Positions 44,394-55,051 of a stretch of 64,000 bases of DNA are shown piece by piece. The position numbers and the translations under genes were made by a program. The notes beneath the pieces were generated by a model that did not search any database, was not told the DNA's origin, and saw nothing but the letters and a program-made list of their open reading frames with translations. The DNA is from Pictodentalium vernedei (lineage: Eukaryota; Mollusca; Scaphopoda; Dentaliida; Dentaliidae): the NCBI GenBank assembly GCA_031216915.1, contig CM062292.1, forward strand, positions 200,777,262-200,841,261, read 5' to 3'. The first letter of the stretch is position 1; each line of letters opens with the position of its first letter.

Positions 44394-44614
44394 AAGGCTT
44401 GGAGAAATTTCTTGAATACCCACTAGACCACCACCTGCACATTGCCAGTAGATAAACAGTGACTTCTAGCCAAGTCTTGGCTGCACATTTAGGCAGCGAA
44501 GACTTGACTAGAAACCACTGCCAAGGTAATATGCATATTTTCAGCAGGATCTCCTCATGTTAAGGGTACCTGTTCTAAGGACTTAAAAGTCGGAAATAGG
44601 CCTTTAAGGGTTAA
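44394..44614. mobile_element. piggyBac-like MITE, copy 2, with 19-bp hairpin
   Basis: TTAACCCTTAAAGGC at the left and GCCTTTAAGGGTTAA at the right form a perfect inverted repeat including the TTAA target. The central hairpin pairs 44465-44483 (TCTAGCCAAGTCTTGGCTG) with 44494-44512 (two mismatches). Same family as 4998-5226. Confidence 0.75.
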
Positions 44615-46107
44615 GCATTTGCTGCATACATGGTGAAAAGTTACCAAACAAATTGCCCATCTGGACAATGGACTAATCCACCAAATTTCCACGTCTGTAC
44701 AATTGAATTATTACTGAATCTCTGAAGTGATAAGTTGATGAATGAGTTCTTTTATCACTGACTGACTGACTGTTACATTTTTTATTCACACAAAAAACAA
44801 TGCATTACAGGTTGAGAGGGGTGGGGATTACGAATCAAATGATACACTGATAATGGTTACTGGAATGGAAATATGCAAATATATATAAAGGAAATCTATA
44901 CTTTTTGGAATGGATACCAGAATCATATTACACATGAAAAGGAAAAATAGTATATTTAGTGAGGTGCAAAGCAACAAGCTAAAATTTGTTTATTTTTTCA
45001 TCTCCATGAGTAAAATAATACTCCATCAAAAAATATAGATTTCTTTTTGTTACATGCATTTGACATTGCTTTTTCTAAGGGCATTTGGAAAATAAACTGT
45101 AATTGTAAATGACATTACAGCATGTAAATTTTTTTATTGTAATGAATGTGTGTTGATACCTGAAGGCATTTTGCTGTTGAGGAAACACATTTGTTTCGTA
45201 ATTGGTACAAAGAGTAAAACCATACATAATTCGTCAAACAAACTACAAAAGTTTTTGTTTTGATGTTGAAATTGCCATAATCAGCCATCGATTGATATAT
45301 TTTCAACATTCTATAATTCCAAAAGATGCCATCAAAATTGATTATGTGAAAAGAGGAGTAACACTGCATTATAGTTCTGGAACCCTAGGTTTATTTACAG
45401 TGAAGATAAATCCTTATATCTTACTCTAGAGAAGATCTGATTTTTTTACTCACTGATATTTCACATGAAGGAAAGCATTTAATCAAGTTTTATACTGTGA
45501 TTTTAAAATCTGAAAAAAAATATAACTAAAACATAATACAGTTCTTATGATAATATTAAGAATGAAAAAAATAAATTTGTGATTTGATAGATTATGCACA
45601 ACAGTTCAAAATCACTGGATTTGGTTATGTAAATTCGTGAAATGATATTAGAATTGCCCAAAATTTTATTTGTACAATGGAAACTCAAGGTTATCTTACA
45701 ATTAAGTACCATATTGATAGAATAGATTAATGCAGCCTGCATTAAAGCCCTGATGTAGAATTTTGTGTTGGATGGTCTCATACAAATAATGTAACTTTTT
45801 CCCAATAACCAAAGACAAACTGCTGTTTCTGAAATATTGTTTTCTAAGCCTTGACAAACAAGAGCATCACTGGGCAGTGACATTAAATGGCCACATAATG
45901 TGTATTCAATCATTTTGCATTGCAGTATATTTGTCATATATTTCAAATGCATCTTAATGTACTATGAGAACTAGAAAAAATGGGATGCATTAGTCATTTG
46001 GGTTTTTTTTGAGTTATTGCTTGGACATGACAGCCATGTTGGATTTGCAAGAATGCTGGTTACTGAAGGAACCTACCTACAATCACTATTAATGATACCA
46101 GAAAACA
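44615..46107. other. No feature recognised
   Basis: AT-rich DNA with a short TGAC microsatellite near 44757. Open frames here are short and carry no motif. Confidence 0.4.
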
Positions 46108-46299
46108 AGAAGCCCCAAGGGGCCTTAATCGCTCACCTGCCAAAGTGGTTCAAAGAAGTATTTCAGTTGGACATGGTTCATCAACACTACAAAGGAATGA
46201 AGTCATGAGAGGCAAATTTTATGGAAAAACACTAAGGAATGGATCTGAACAAACCTGAACCTAACATGCCCCCCTGCTACCCCCCCCCCCCCCCCCTAC

Positions 46300-46780
46300 C
46301 CATAGAGCCCAAATATTAAGCCAGGGACTCAAATTGAACAAACTTGAATCTGACCCACCTAGAGATGTTGTATACGAAATATGAACAGATTCTGATTGGT
46401 GGATCTGAAGAAGATGATTTTAAAAGAAATTCTCTCATATTGCACTTAATTAAAATTCAGGCTACTTTTAGTAGCCCAAATTAATAACGCAGGGACCAGA
46501 TTTGAACAAACTTGAGTCTTACCCTCCAAGAGAAGTTGTACACCAAATATGAAAGGATTCCGACTGGTGGATCTGAAGAAGATTTAAAAAAATAATTTCC
46601 TTATATTGTACTAAGTTAAAATTTCAGCTCCCATAGGGAGCCCAAATATCAACCCAGGGACTAGGATTAAACAAACTTGAATCTAACCCTCCTAGAGATG
46701 TGGTATACCAAGTATGAAAGCATTCTGACTACAGGGTCTAAAGAAGATTTTACAAACAAGTCGGAACTGGACCTAACATT
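46300..46780 (+). repeat. Tandem array, three ~165-bp units
   Basis: AGGGACT/ACC, AACAAACTTGA(A/G)TCT, CCTAGAGATGT or its variant, TATGAAAG(G/C)ATTC and GATCTGAAGAAGAT repeat near 46330, 46495 and 46660. Confidence 0.75.
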
Positions 46781-46939
46781 TTCAGGCTATAAATTTTTTT
46801 TTTTCATCTCAAAATTGAACAAAAGGGATAAAAAATCCAAATTTTTTTTCCCGAATTTTGGTGCAAAATTTCGGGAGTCCGAACCGGACCCCAAATTTTC
46901 AGACTTAAATTTTTTTTTCCATCTAAATTGAACATACTA

Positions 46940-48175
46940 TATGAAGGGTCACTGTGACCTTGACCTTTGACCTAGAGATTCCAAAATAAATAGGGCTCTT
47001 TCTTGCACCAATGCCAACCTACCTATGAAGTTTCAGGAATGTGGGTGGAACCATTGTCAAATTATCATCTGAAAAACAATTCTTTACAATTAATTATGTT
47101 GAAGGTGACTGTGACCTTGACCTTTGACCTAGTGAGCCCAAAATAAATAAGGGTCTTCCACTCACCTAGGTCAACCTACCTATGAAGTTCCATCAATGTG
47201 GGTCAAACCATTATCAAGTTACCATCCGTAAACCAATTGTTTACAATTTACTATGTTAAAGGTCACTGTGACCTTGACCTTTCACCTAGCGAGTACAAAA
47301 TAAATAGGGGTCTTCCTCTCACTGATGCCAACCTACCTATGAAGGTTCATGAACGTGGGTCAAACCATTATCAAGTTATCATCCGGAAACCAATTGTTAG
47401 GATTTACTATATTCAGGGTTACTGTGACCTTGACCTTTGACCTAGTGAGACCAAAATAAATAGGGTTCTTCCTCTCAAGAAGGCCAACCTTCTTATGAAG
47501 TTTCATGAATTTGGGTTGACCCACAGTCAAGTTACAATCCGGAAACAACTGTTTACGATTTACTATGTTCAAGGTCAATGTGACCTTGACCTTTGACCTA
47601 GAGAGTCCAAATTAAATAATGTTCTTCCTCTCAGCGATGCCAGCCTACCTATTAAGTTTCATGAACGTGGGTCAAACCATTATCAAGTTATCATCTGGAA
47701 ACCAATTGTTTATGGATTTATTATGTTGAAGGTCACTGTGACCTTGACCTTTCAACTAGCGGGTCCAAAATACATAGGGTTCTTTCTCTCACTGATGCCA
47801 GTCTATCTATGAAGTTTTATGAATGTGGGTCGAACCATTATCAAGTTATCAACCGGAAACCAATTATTCTGATTTACTATGTTCGGGGTCACTGTGACCT
47901 TGACCTTTGATCTAGCGCATTCAAAATAAATAGGGTTCTTCCTCTCATGAAGGCCAACCTACCTATGAAGTTTCATGATTGTGGATTCAACCATAGTCAA
48001 GTTATCATCCGGAAACCAATTGTTTATGATTTAGTATGTTCAAGGTCACTGTGACCTTCACCATTGACCTAGTGAGTTCAAAATAAATAGGGTTCACGGC
48101 CAACCTACCTATGAAGTGTCATGAATGTGGGTCAAACCATTATCAAGTTATCTTCCGGAAACCAATTGCTTATGC
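46940..48175 (+). repeat. Tandem array, eight ~157-bp units with nuclear-receptor-like motifs
   Basis: GTGACCTTGACC recurs at 46954, 47111, 47268, 47424, 47580, 47738, 47894 and 48051 (steps 156-158). Each unit continues TTTGACCTAG, CCAAAATAAATAGGGTTCTT, CCAACCTACCTATGAAG, GTGGGTCAAACCATTATCAA and CCGGAAACCAATTG. Six of eight units contain GGTCANNNTGACC, and most contain TGACCTTTGACCT. Confidence 0.9.
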
Positions 48176-48399
48176 CCGCCTGTCCAACCGCCCGCCCGCC
48201 CGCCATTCATCAAACTATAAGTTGAGTTTAACTTCCTCAAAACTCGACTAATAATAAAAGAGATTAATTTTTTCAGATGAGATCAATATTCAGACTCTAC
48301 TAAAATGTTCTGAAAGTGTACTCAATACATTCCATTCATGCTGATGCTTAATTTTTAAATGGCGATCTGAGAATACATTACCTATAATATTCTTGTAAA

Positions 48400-49785
48400 G
48401 CTCAACAATGAGAATCTTATCCAACATTTGTTGGTTTTTTTTGCTCAAACATGAAATGGCATCAACAAATTGTTTGTTAAAAAATATTCAGTGGTTGAAA
48501 TTATGGCCCGGACAAACAATATCCAAATATTATTTTTGTGACCTTGACCTTGATGATATGGCCTTGGGGTCAAGGTCACAACACACTATTCAGTCATGGG
48601 CAAGATTTGTTTTAATTATGTACAATATCTGCCAATTAGAATAAATAAAAAAGAATCTAATCCAACATTTGTTGGTTTTATTTGCTCAAACATGAATTGA
48701 CATCAACAAATTGTTGAGACACTGTATGGTAAAACTTAATGTGCATATCATCCCTTGAAAGCAAAAAGATTCCAATTGCAATGTTTCAACATTGTTTCTC
48801 TCAAGGGACGATATTTCATCTATTTATTTACATTGTAGACCTGAAATTTTCCAAAATAGCTTTACAATTTTGCAACATGAGAAATTTTTTCTGTGATGAG
48901 ATTCACAATGTGAGCTGAGTACTGAAATATTGAAGTAAAATATTGAAGTTTTCTTGCATGTGTCCTTGACATGTGAATATGACCTTGGGTCAAGATCATG
49001 ACACAACCTTAGGTTATAATCATAACTGTTTCAAGAATGAACAAGATCAGTCATATGGGTCAGATTATAGATACCAGACAAAGGCAAAATAGCAATATCC
49101 AAATATTATTTTTCGAGACACTGATCATGTCCTTCAACTTGATACAGACCTCATTATGACTGATGACACTCTGCATAGTGACAATACATATGGTTACAAA
49201 GTTTTGTTAAAAAGAAATTATAGCCCTGACAAACAATATCCAAAGATTATTTTTTGTGACCTTCACCTTGATGATAAGGCCTTTGGTCAAGATCACAACA
49301 CACTATTCAGTCATGGGCAATATTTGTTTGAAGTATGAACAAGATCAGCCAATTGGAGCAAATTATATGGACCAGACGAAAATGATAGTAACATATTGAA
49401 GTTTTCTTGAATGTGACCTGGACCATGAGAATATGACCTTGGGTCAAGATCATGACACAACCTTTGGTTATGGTCAATAACTGTATCAAGTGTAAACAAG
49501 ATCAGTCATATGGATCAGATTATAGAGACCGGACAAGGGCAATATAGCAATATCCAAATATTATTTTTGTGACCTTGACTGTGACCTTGACCTTGAGGGT
49601 AGTGACCTCATTATGACTGATGACACAGTGCCTAGTGATAATACATACGGCTACAAACTTTAGTTACAAAATATTCAGTGGTTAAGAAATTATGGCCAAG
49701 ACAAACAAAATGTTGACAACGGATGGACAGACGACAGATGACTTAGCATTAGAAAAGCTCAGCTGACATTGTAAGGCTGAGCTAA
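48400..49785 (+). mobile_element. Tandem-repeat element ending in AGCTCAG hairpin and CTAA
   Basis: Diverged long units with CAATATCCAAATATTATTTTT, GTGACCTTGACCTTGATGAT, GGTCAAGGTCACAACACACT, ATTCAGTCATGGGCAA and ATATGACCTTGGGTCAAGAT (near 48520, 48970, 49230, 49435 and 49560). They are followed by GGATGGACAGACGACAGATG and a hairpin at 49756-49783 (AGCTCAG and CTGAGCT) with CTAA at 49782-49785. No gene. Confidence 0.6.
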
Positions 49786-50403
49786 AAATGGGGAAGGGTG
49801 GAGGGATTGAAAGGTGGAAGGATAGACAGAATCCATTCTGATATACCCCTCCCACTACATGGCAAAGATAGAAAATATTGGAACTGTTATCTTCTAGGTA
49901 ACAAAGATAAAATGTGAAAATCACAACAGTTGACAAAATTGAAAGACATATCTTCTTTTCTCTGCATAAGGCTATTAAAAAAAATACTTGTTTCACAGGC
50001 ACCTCCCTTGTCATAGAAAATCTGCCGCATCACTTTTTTTACTTAGAAATCTCTTCAATGATACTATTTTGTATTATTAGGACTAAAAATTTAACTAACT
50101 ATATATCTTGTTTGACAGACTTTGCTGAGCTCTGTCAAACAAGGATAGTTGGTCAAATTTGCAACTGCAACATCAGAAATATTCACTCCTGAAACCATTG
50201 GTTTTCTCACAGGTGACTCCCTCCCTTGTAAAACTGAGGGAAAATTGCCAGAGTAATGAGAATTTTTTTTAAATCAGCCTAACTTACTGTTACAGGTTGA
50301 AAACTGGCCACCAAGAAATCATGAATAACAAATAACACATTTTGTAATCCACCAAAGTCTCCAAGAGAGAAACAGTGTATGAATCTACTAATTTTCTACT
50401 CAC
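49786..50403. other. No gene; one orphan hairpin
   Basis: At 50101-50150 TATCTTGTTTGACAGA and TCTGTCAAACAAGGATA form a hairpin with a GAGC-like loop. It is the same sequence as the core of the pogo-like MITEs but lacks their terminal repeats. Confidence 0.5.
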
Positions 50404-50519
50404 TTTGTATTTCCAATAAGAGCAGTGTTTGAACCATCCAAATGATAGTCTTCCAATAAATATGAGTAAAGTAAGAAACAAACCAACAGTAGCTATTATG
50501 AAGACGGGATCATTAAATT
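50404..50519 (-). CDS. Candidate exon encoding a transmembrane segment
   Basis: Minus strand: TTTAAATTTTTTTCAG (acceptor, plus 50520-50535), then 116 nt open in one frame, then AAA|GTGAGT (donor, plus 50398-50403). The product reads FNDPVFIIATVGLFLTLLIF followed by IGRLSFGWFKHCSYWKYK, which is a hydrophobic helix of about 20 residues with a basic, aromatic C-terminal flank, as in a membrane protein with a cytosolic tail. The exon begins with two bases of a split codon and ends in phase 0. No family recognised. Of the exon candidates this has the best pair of splice sites. Confidence 0.4.
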
Positions 50520-50944
50520 CTGAAAAAAATTTAAAAATCATGTTAGTATCTATCTACCAAACATATATATTATACAAGAAATGATGTATTGAATGATACA
50601 TGAATGAAAAATAGTTGTATAAAACCAAATTTGGCTCTTCACTTATAACTTAGCTACCATTTGTAAAGATTACTTTGGCATTGCTAGCAGGTTTAGCACT
50701 CTACATAGTTTCTGAATAACAAATTACAATATTCTTGCTTTAACAAGTAAGAGCCTGAAGAAATTCTCAGGCTTGCTATTTCACCACTGGCTTCAAGCCT
50801 CGCTACTTAGCAGTAATTTCTAGTCAACTGCTGGGTGTCTGTTGACTTCTGATTGCAGGTTTTCCTCCTGACTGAATATTGGGGCACTTGCTTGCTCAGA
50901 GATCATAACAATTACATGAAGTTTATGATATGCATAATAGCCCT
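50520..50944. other. No gene recognised
   Basis: AT-rich DNA. Near 50755-50900 a decayed relative of the 19-bp hairpin MITE may be present (TTTCTAGTCAACTGCTGGGT, CAGGTTTTCCTCCTGACTG). Confidence 0.35.
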
Positions 50945-52520
50945 CGCCAAGAGAGTATCACAGAACATAATTTTATCAGCACTGAGCCCTTTCCAATAGT
51001 TTCTCAACAAACAGTATTTTATCATCTCTGGGCCTTTTCGATGAGTGTCCACAAAGCCGAATTTAATCAGCTTTGAGCCCTTTCAAGAGTATACAAGAGC
51101 TGGACTATCGTCCAGTGCATACCCCCACGTGGTGTACCGCCTAGTGTGGGCATACCTATGACCAACAAATATTATAGAAAATAATGAAAGTTATGAATAT
51201 TCTCGGACGGACTCACACATGGATGGATGGACGCACAGACGGACGCATGAAATCCAATATAACCCCTGCCCATTTTCTCAGAAAGTGGGGGTATAACAAT
51301 TTCCAACAATTCCTAAGCCAAAAGGTATGGTAAATTGGTAAATTGTTTGGTGTTTGGAAGTTTTATGCTATGAGGCAGAAGCCTTTGTCACAGGCAAACT
51401 GCATGCCATATTTCACTGAAATCTGATAAACCATACCTGAGATACAGGCTGAACAGACAAATAATGTCTATTTCCCACAATTTCTAAGTCAAAAAAGGGG
51501 GATAACTCTAAAAAGGAGAATGTGAGAAATATCATTGAATCCTTTTTTTAAAGCCTATACCATAAGCAGTGTTAACGGCAAATTTCACTGCAATAGAACA
51601 TTCGATACCCGAGATACAGGCTGAACAGATAAAATTTGGCTTGGCCGGACACAATTTCTAAGTGAACAAGTAATAAAAACAAGTAATAAAAAAAATAAAT
51701 AACTAGTGTGGGCATACCTATGACCAACAAATATTATAAAAAATAATAATTTATGTAAGTTATGAAAGTTATGAATATTCTGGGACGCACTCACACATGG
51801 ACGGATGGACAGACGCACGGATGCACAGATGGACGCATGTAATCCAGTATACCCCCATTTTCTTAGAAAGTGGGGGTATAATTGCAAAACAGAATTTCAC
51901 CAGCTTGTAAGTCCTTTCCAAGAGTATATTACAAAACAGTATTTCACCAGCTTGTGAGTCCTTTCCAGAGTATATCACAAAACAGAATTTGATTAGTTTT
52001 GGGCCCTTTCATGAGTTTGTTTCTTTTCGTATTTTTTGGGGGGGGGGGGGAGGGGAGGGGGGGTGGTGGTTGCTTGAATGGTAGGAAGACAACTCTAGTG
52101 GCTATGCCAGCTCCCTGTGGTGCAATCAAATATTTGAGAATAATGTATGTTACTTTTAACTATCTTGAAAAGTGTGTACATGTTGTACTATTAAATAAAA
52201 ACAATCAACTAATCAGCTCAGAGTTCTTTCTATGACTATATCACAAACAGCATTTCATCAAATCAGAGTTCTTTCCACAAGTGAATCACAAACAGCATTT
52301 CATCAGCTGGCAGCTCTTTCCATGACTGTATTAGAGACAGCTTGTTCAGTTCTGAGCCCTTTTCATATGTGTATCACAAACCATATATCATCAGCTTGGA
52401 GTCCTTTACACAAGTGCATCACAAATAATATTTCATCAACTCTAAGTCCATCCCATGAGAGCACCACAAACAGAATTTCATCACCTCTGAATTCTTTTCA
52501 GAGAGTATTACAAACCAACA
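50945..52520 (+). repeat. ~49-bp minisatellite broken by insertions
   Basis: Units of the type ...CTTTCCA(A)GAGTATATCACAAA CAG(A/C)ATTTCATCAGCTC (two pieces) occur at 50945-51093, 51881-52018 and 52205-52520. The first gap is the hairpin-ended element at 51094-51880. The second gap (52019-52204) contains a G run at about 52037-52069 and unrelated DNA. The plus-strand open frame at 52232-52525 is this repeat translated. Confidence 0.7.
51094..51880 (+). mobile_element. Hairpin-ended element (ATACCCCCAC family), uninterrupted copy
   Basis: Sits in a minisatellite between GAGTATA and TATAATTGCAAAAC, so TATA may be a 4-bp target duplication (51090-51093 and 51877-51880). It starts CAAGAGCTGGACTATCGTCC (a CTGGAC-TATC-GTCCAG hairpin), then ATACCCCCACGTGG and two body units, each with a GGACGGACTCACAC tract. 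It ends in a perfect terminal hairpin TATACCCCCA...TGGGGGTATA at 51848-51880. An inner ACCCC...GTGGGGGTATAAC at 51261-51296 marks the first unit end. Non-coding. Confidence 0.7.
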
Positions 52521-53205
52521 ATTAAGCAGAAAAAAAACAAGGTAAACAAAGAATTTGTGTTCACATTCCAGAATCGATCCCCTCATTAAAACAGTCCAGG
52601 TAAATTATAAAAAATATTTGGTCAGGCCCCCCACAAAGTAAATCTTGTTTTTCAGGACATTTTTTTGTAAAATTGCATGTGGGCAGGTGGTTTTTTATTT
52701 TATTTTTTTGTTTTTGTAATTGTTTCTTTGCCAGCAAAAGTTCATGTTCTTGGTTTCTTTTATGTTTTATTAGGCCTCATAGTCTAAAGAATAGCATGGG
52801 TGGTGGTGTATTTTGTCCCTTCAGTACAAGAAGGGACAAATTTAACTTGGGTAAAATATCAGACAAACCATTTAATTTGTAGTTTTTTAAGTTTCCATTG
52901 GTTATAAAAACAGAGTATACGGCAGCAAAAGAGACCATGTGGGAGAGCATGAGATACAGATATTTAACTTTTTTTTAGGCCTTATTCAAGAAATTTGTTT
53001 ACACTATTCATCTTAGGTTAAGGGTTAAACACACAAAAAATTAAAACAAACACATAAAAGAAGATATATATTCACATAAGATTAGTTATTTTCAATACAT
53101 GGGAATTCACCCAATGCATCACGCTAGAAGCAATATGTCATTATCAACATGTCATTCATGTCAATGTTAAAGTTACTACTCCTCATCAGTGCTATCACTG
53201 ATCAC
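52521..53205. other. No feature recognised
   Basis: AT-rich DNA with T runs and no repeat relation seen. Confidence 0.35.
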
Positions 53206-53334
53206 ATGAATATCTTGTCTTTTATGGGAATTTTCTTGATTATTGTAGTGACTGGATATTTTTCCAATTCACAAGCTGAGCATGACTCTATATATTGTGT
53301 GATGAGCCAGTATTTACTCGACGGTCGGTGCTGT
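53206..53334 (+). CDS. Candidate first exon: signal peptide and cysteine-rich start, TNF-receptor-like
   Basis: From ATG at 53206 the frame gives MNILSFMGIFLIIVVTGYFS then NSQAEHDS, a good secretion signal with a likely cleavage after SQA. Next comes C-V-M-S-QYLLDGRCC. The spacing and the Q-Y-x-x-DGRCC pattern resemble the first cysteine-rich repeat of TNF receptor superfamily proteins, in which CPPG usually follows. That continuation is not seen in this frame: the frame runs on with a hydrophobic, atypical sequence to a stop at 53456. An upstream in-frame ATG is at 53149. No clear donor found. It may be a decayed exon or chance. Confidence 0.25.
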
Positions 53335-54092
53335 TTAGTTTCAGAAAAGTTTGATGCTTTGGTCCTGCTCTTCATTATGCCAGAAAGTTACTTCCCTATG
53401 AGATTGTTCTTGCAAATAATTAATTGCACTGAATTTATTAAAAACACTTGTGCCTGATTTTTAATCATAATAATTTTGTATTTTTCCTTCGGTGCAGGAA
53501 TGAACTGGTTGATAATGATTAGCAATTTAGTACACAATTGCCTGTTTGGGAACCCAGCTGCAATGTAAATGCAACACAGTTGTAAATAGTTTGAACGCCT
53601 CATTTGAGAAGATGGTAACATAGCTAAGGAAAACCATATTCTCATTTTCTGTCACATCAGACTGAATGGGTCAATAACAGCCACATTTGATCAACATTTT
53701 GGATTGGTATGTCATTATATGTTACTTTGATGGACCTCCTTTTCATTAGTCCTGAGTTTCTAAATGGATTCATCCAAACAGTATTACCAAAAACAAATAT
53801 TCAAGTCTATTTTAAAAATGGTAATGACGAATGGTAATAGTTTGTTTATAATTTAATCCTACAGCCCTATGAGGTTCACTGTCATACAACATTCGAATGT
53901 AACACTTTTGTGCAAAAAATACTTGGGCCAACAGATTATATGTTATTAATTTACCTATTGGCATTTAAAGTTAGGCTATTAAAAAAAAATGTCAATGTTC
54001 TCAGGAAATTGTGCCTCAAATTTTTGATGAGGGCGGGAGGCTTTTTATTTTTATTTTTTATTCTGAAATCTGAAAAAAGATACCCTAAAAAA
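53335..54092. other. No feature recognised
   Basis: AT-rich DNA up to the DIRS 3' end. Nothing recognisable. Confidence 0.35.
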
Positions 54093-54485
54093 ATGATAAA
54101 TTTTAAGTAATTTGTACATTTTTTATACTTACCAATGGCCCAGACTAGCTGGTGCTAACTCAAATTAATCCAGGGCCAAACACAAATTTTGCCCCCCTAT
54201 CCCCAAAATTTGCATGTAAAACCGAAAAAATCAAGTCCTAGATGGTCCTCCATACTTTTCAGATCTGTGCTTGCTCCGCATCCAGGAAGGTACCGAAATT
54301 GCCGCCAACCATCATTCTTTCTACAGATGCCTGTTAAATATTATAAACAGTGGGGAGATATGAGTGCCCACTCATGGGAGGGCCATACCTGTCTGGGCCA
54401 GTGGTAAGTATAAAAAATATACAAATTACTTAAAATTTATCATATTTTTATACGACAACCAATGGCCCAGACTAGCTGAATCGTA
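54093..54485 (-). repeat. DIRS copy 3: 3' terminal repeat and internal complementary region
   Basis: The repeat is framed by long inverted ends: ATGATAAATTTTAAGTAATT at 54093 and AAATTACTTAAAATTTATCAT ending 54443 (last 20 of 21 nt compared), with TTTATACTTACCAATGGCCC and GCCAGTGGTAAGTATAAAAA inside them. At 54446-54485 TATACGACAACCAATGGCCC AGACTAGCTG (two pieces) restates the opposite outer end (60962-60995, reverse complement). Together this is the internal complementary region used in DIRS circle formation. Confidence 0.85.
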
Positions 54486-55051
54486 AAAAGGCTAGAGGGC
54501 CTAGGACATAAAGGAAAAACAAATCTCTCAATTACTTCAGCAAAGGATAGCTCCTATAGGAGAACAGGAGAAGATAGGAATTATATATGTCTTTCTCTTT
54601 TTCGAGAAAAGAGAAAGGCATAACAACAACAACAACAATGTAATTGAGTATTACATAATATATAATTCTCCATTTGATGCCAGCATAACCCATTATGCTA
54701 ATTCGATGAAGAAAAACCAATTTTTAAAGATAGTCCTGAGAATGAGACTCTTTATACTCATTTAAAAGTGTCTGAGGATTGTATATTAATGCTCGTTTGA
54801 CACGTAACATATACAAATGCTTCACAGTGAGCTATACTTTAAAAATAGTTCATAAATGAGACATAGTTATTGCTTCACACTGAGCTATACATTAAAACCA
54901 CCCCAGCACCGACGCAGGACTACTGTCACCGGAGGAGGTATTCCCTTGCTTTTCACTATAAAGCCAGATAATCATAAGGGAAAAACTGTCCCCCCCCCTC
55001 CCCTTGTTCTGAGGTAAAATTTCACAGAATAAAGAGGGCAGTGGAACAGCA

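Larger units (their letters stand above)
46108..48251 (+). mobile_element. Composite tandem-repeat element ending in hairpin-CTAA
   Basis: Likely starts with AAGCCCCAAGGGGCCTTAAT CGCTCACCTG (two pieces), a lead sequence common in molluscan repeats. Then come a 27-base C run near 46271, an array of about 165-bp units (46300-46780), an A/T-rich bridge, a second array of eight about 157-bp units (46940-48175) and a CCGCCCGCCCGCC tract. It ends in a hairpin at 48220-48249 (AGTTGAGTTT and AAACTCGACT) with CTAA at 48248-48251. No gene. The plan equals that of the elements ending at 2907, 8569 and 29735. Confidence 0.65.

Noticed and set aside
46940..48175. CRISPR-like array
   Set aside because: Units are ~157 bp of near-uniform repeat without short repeat/unique spacer alternation, in an animal genome.
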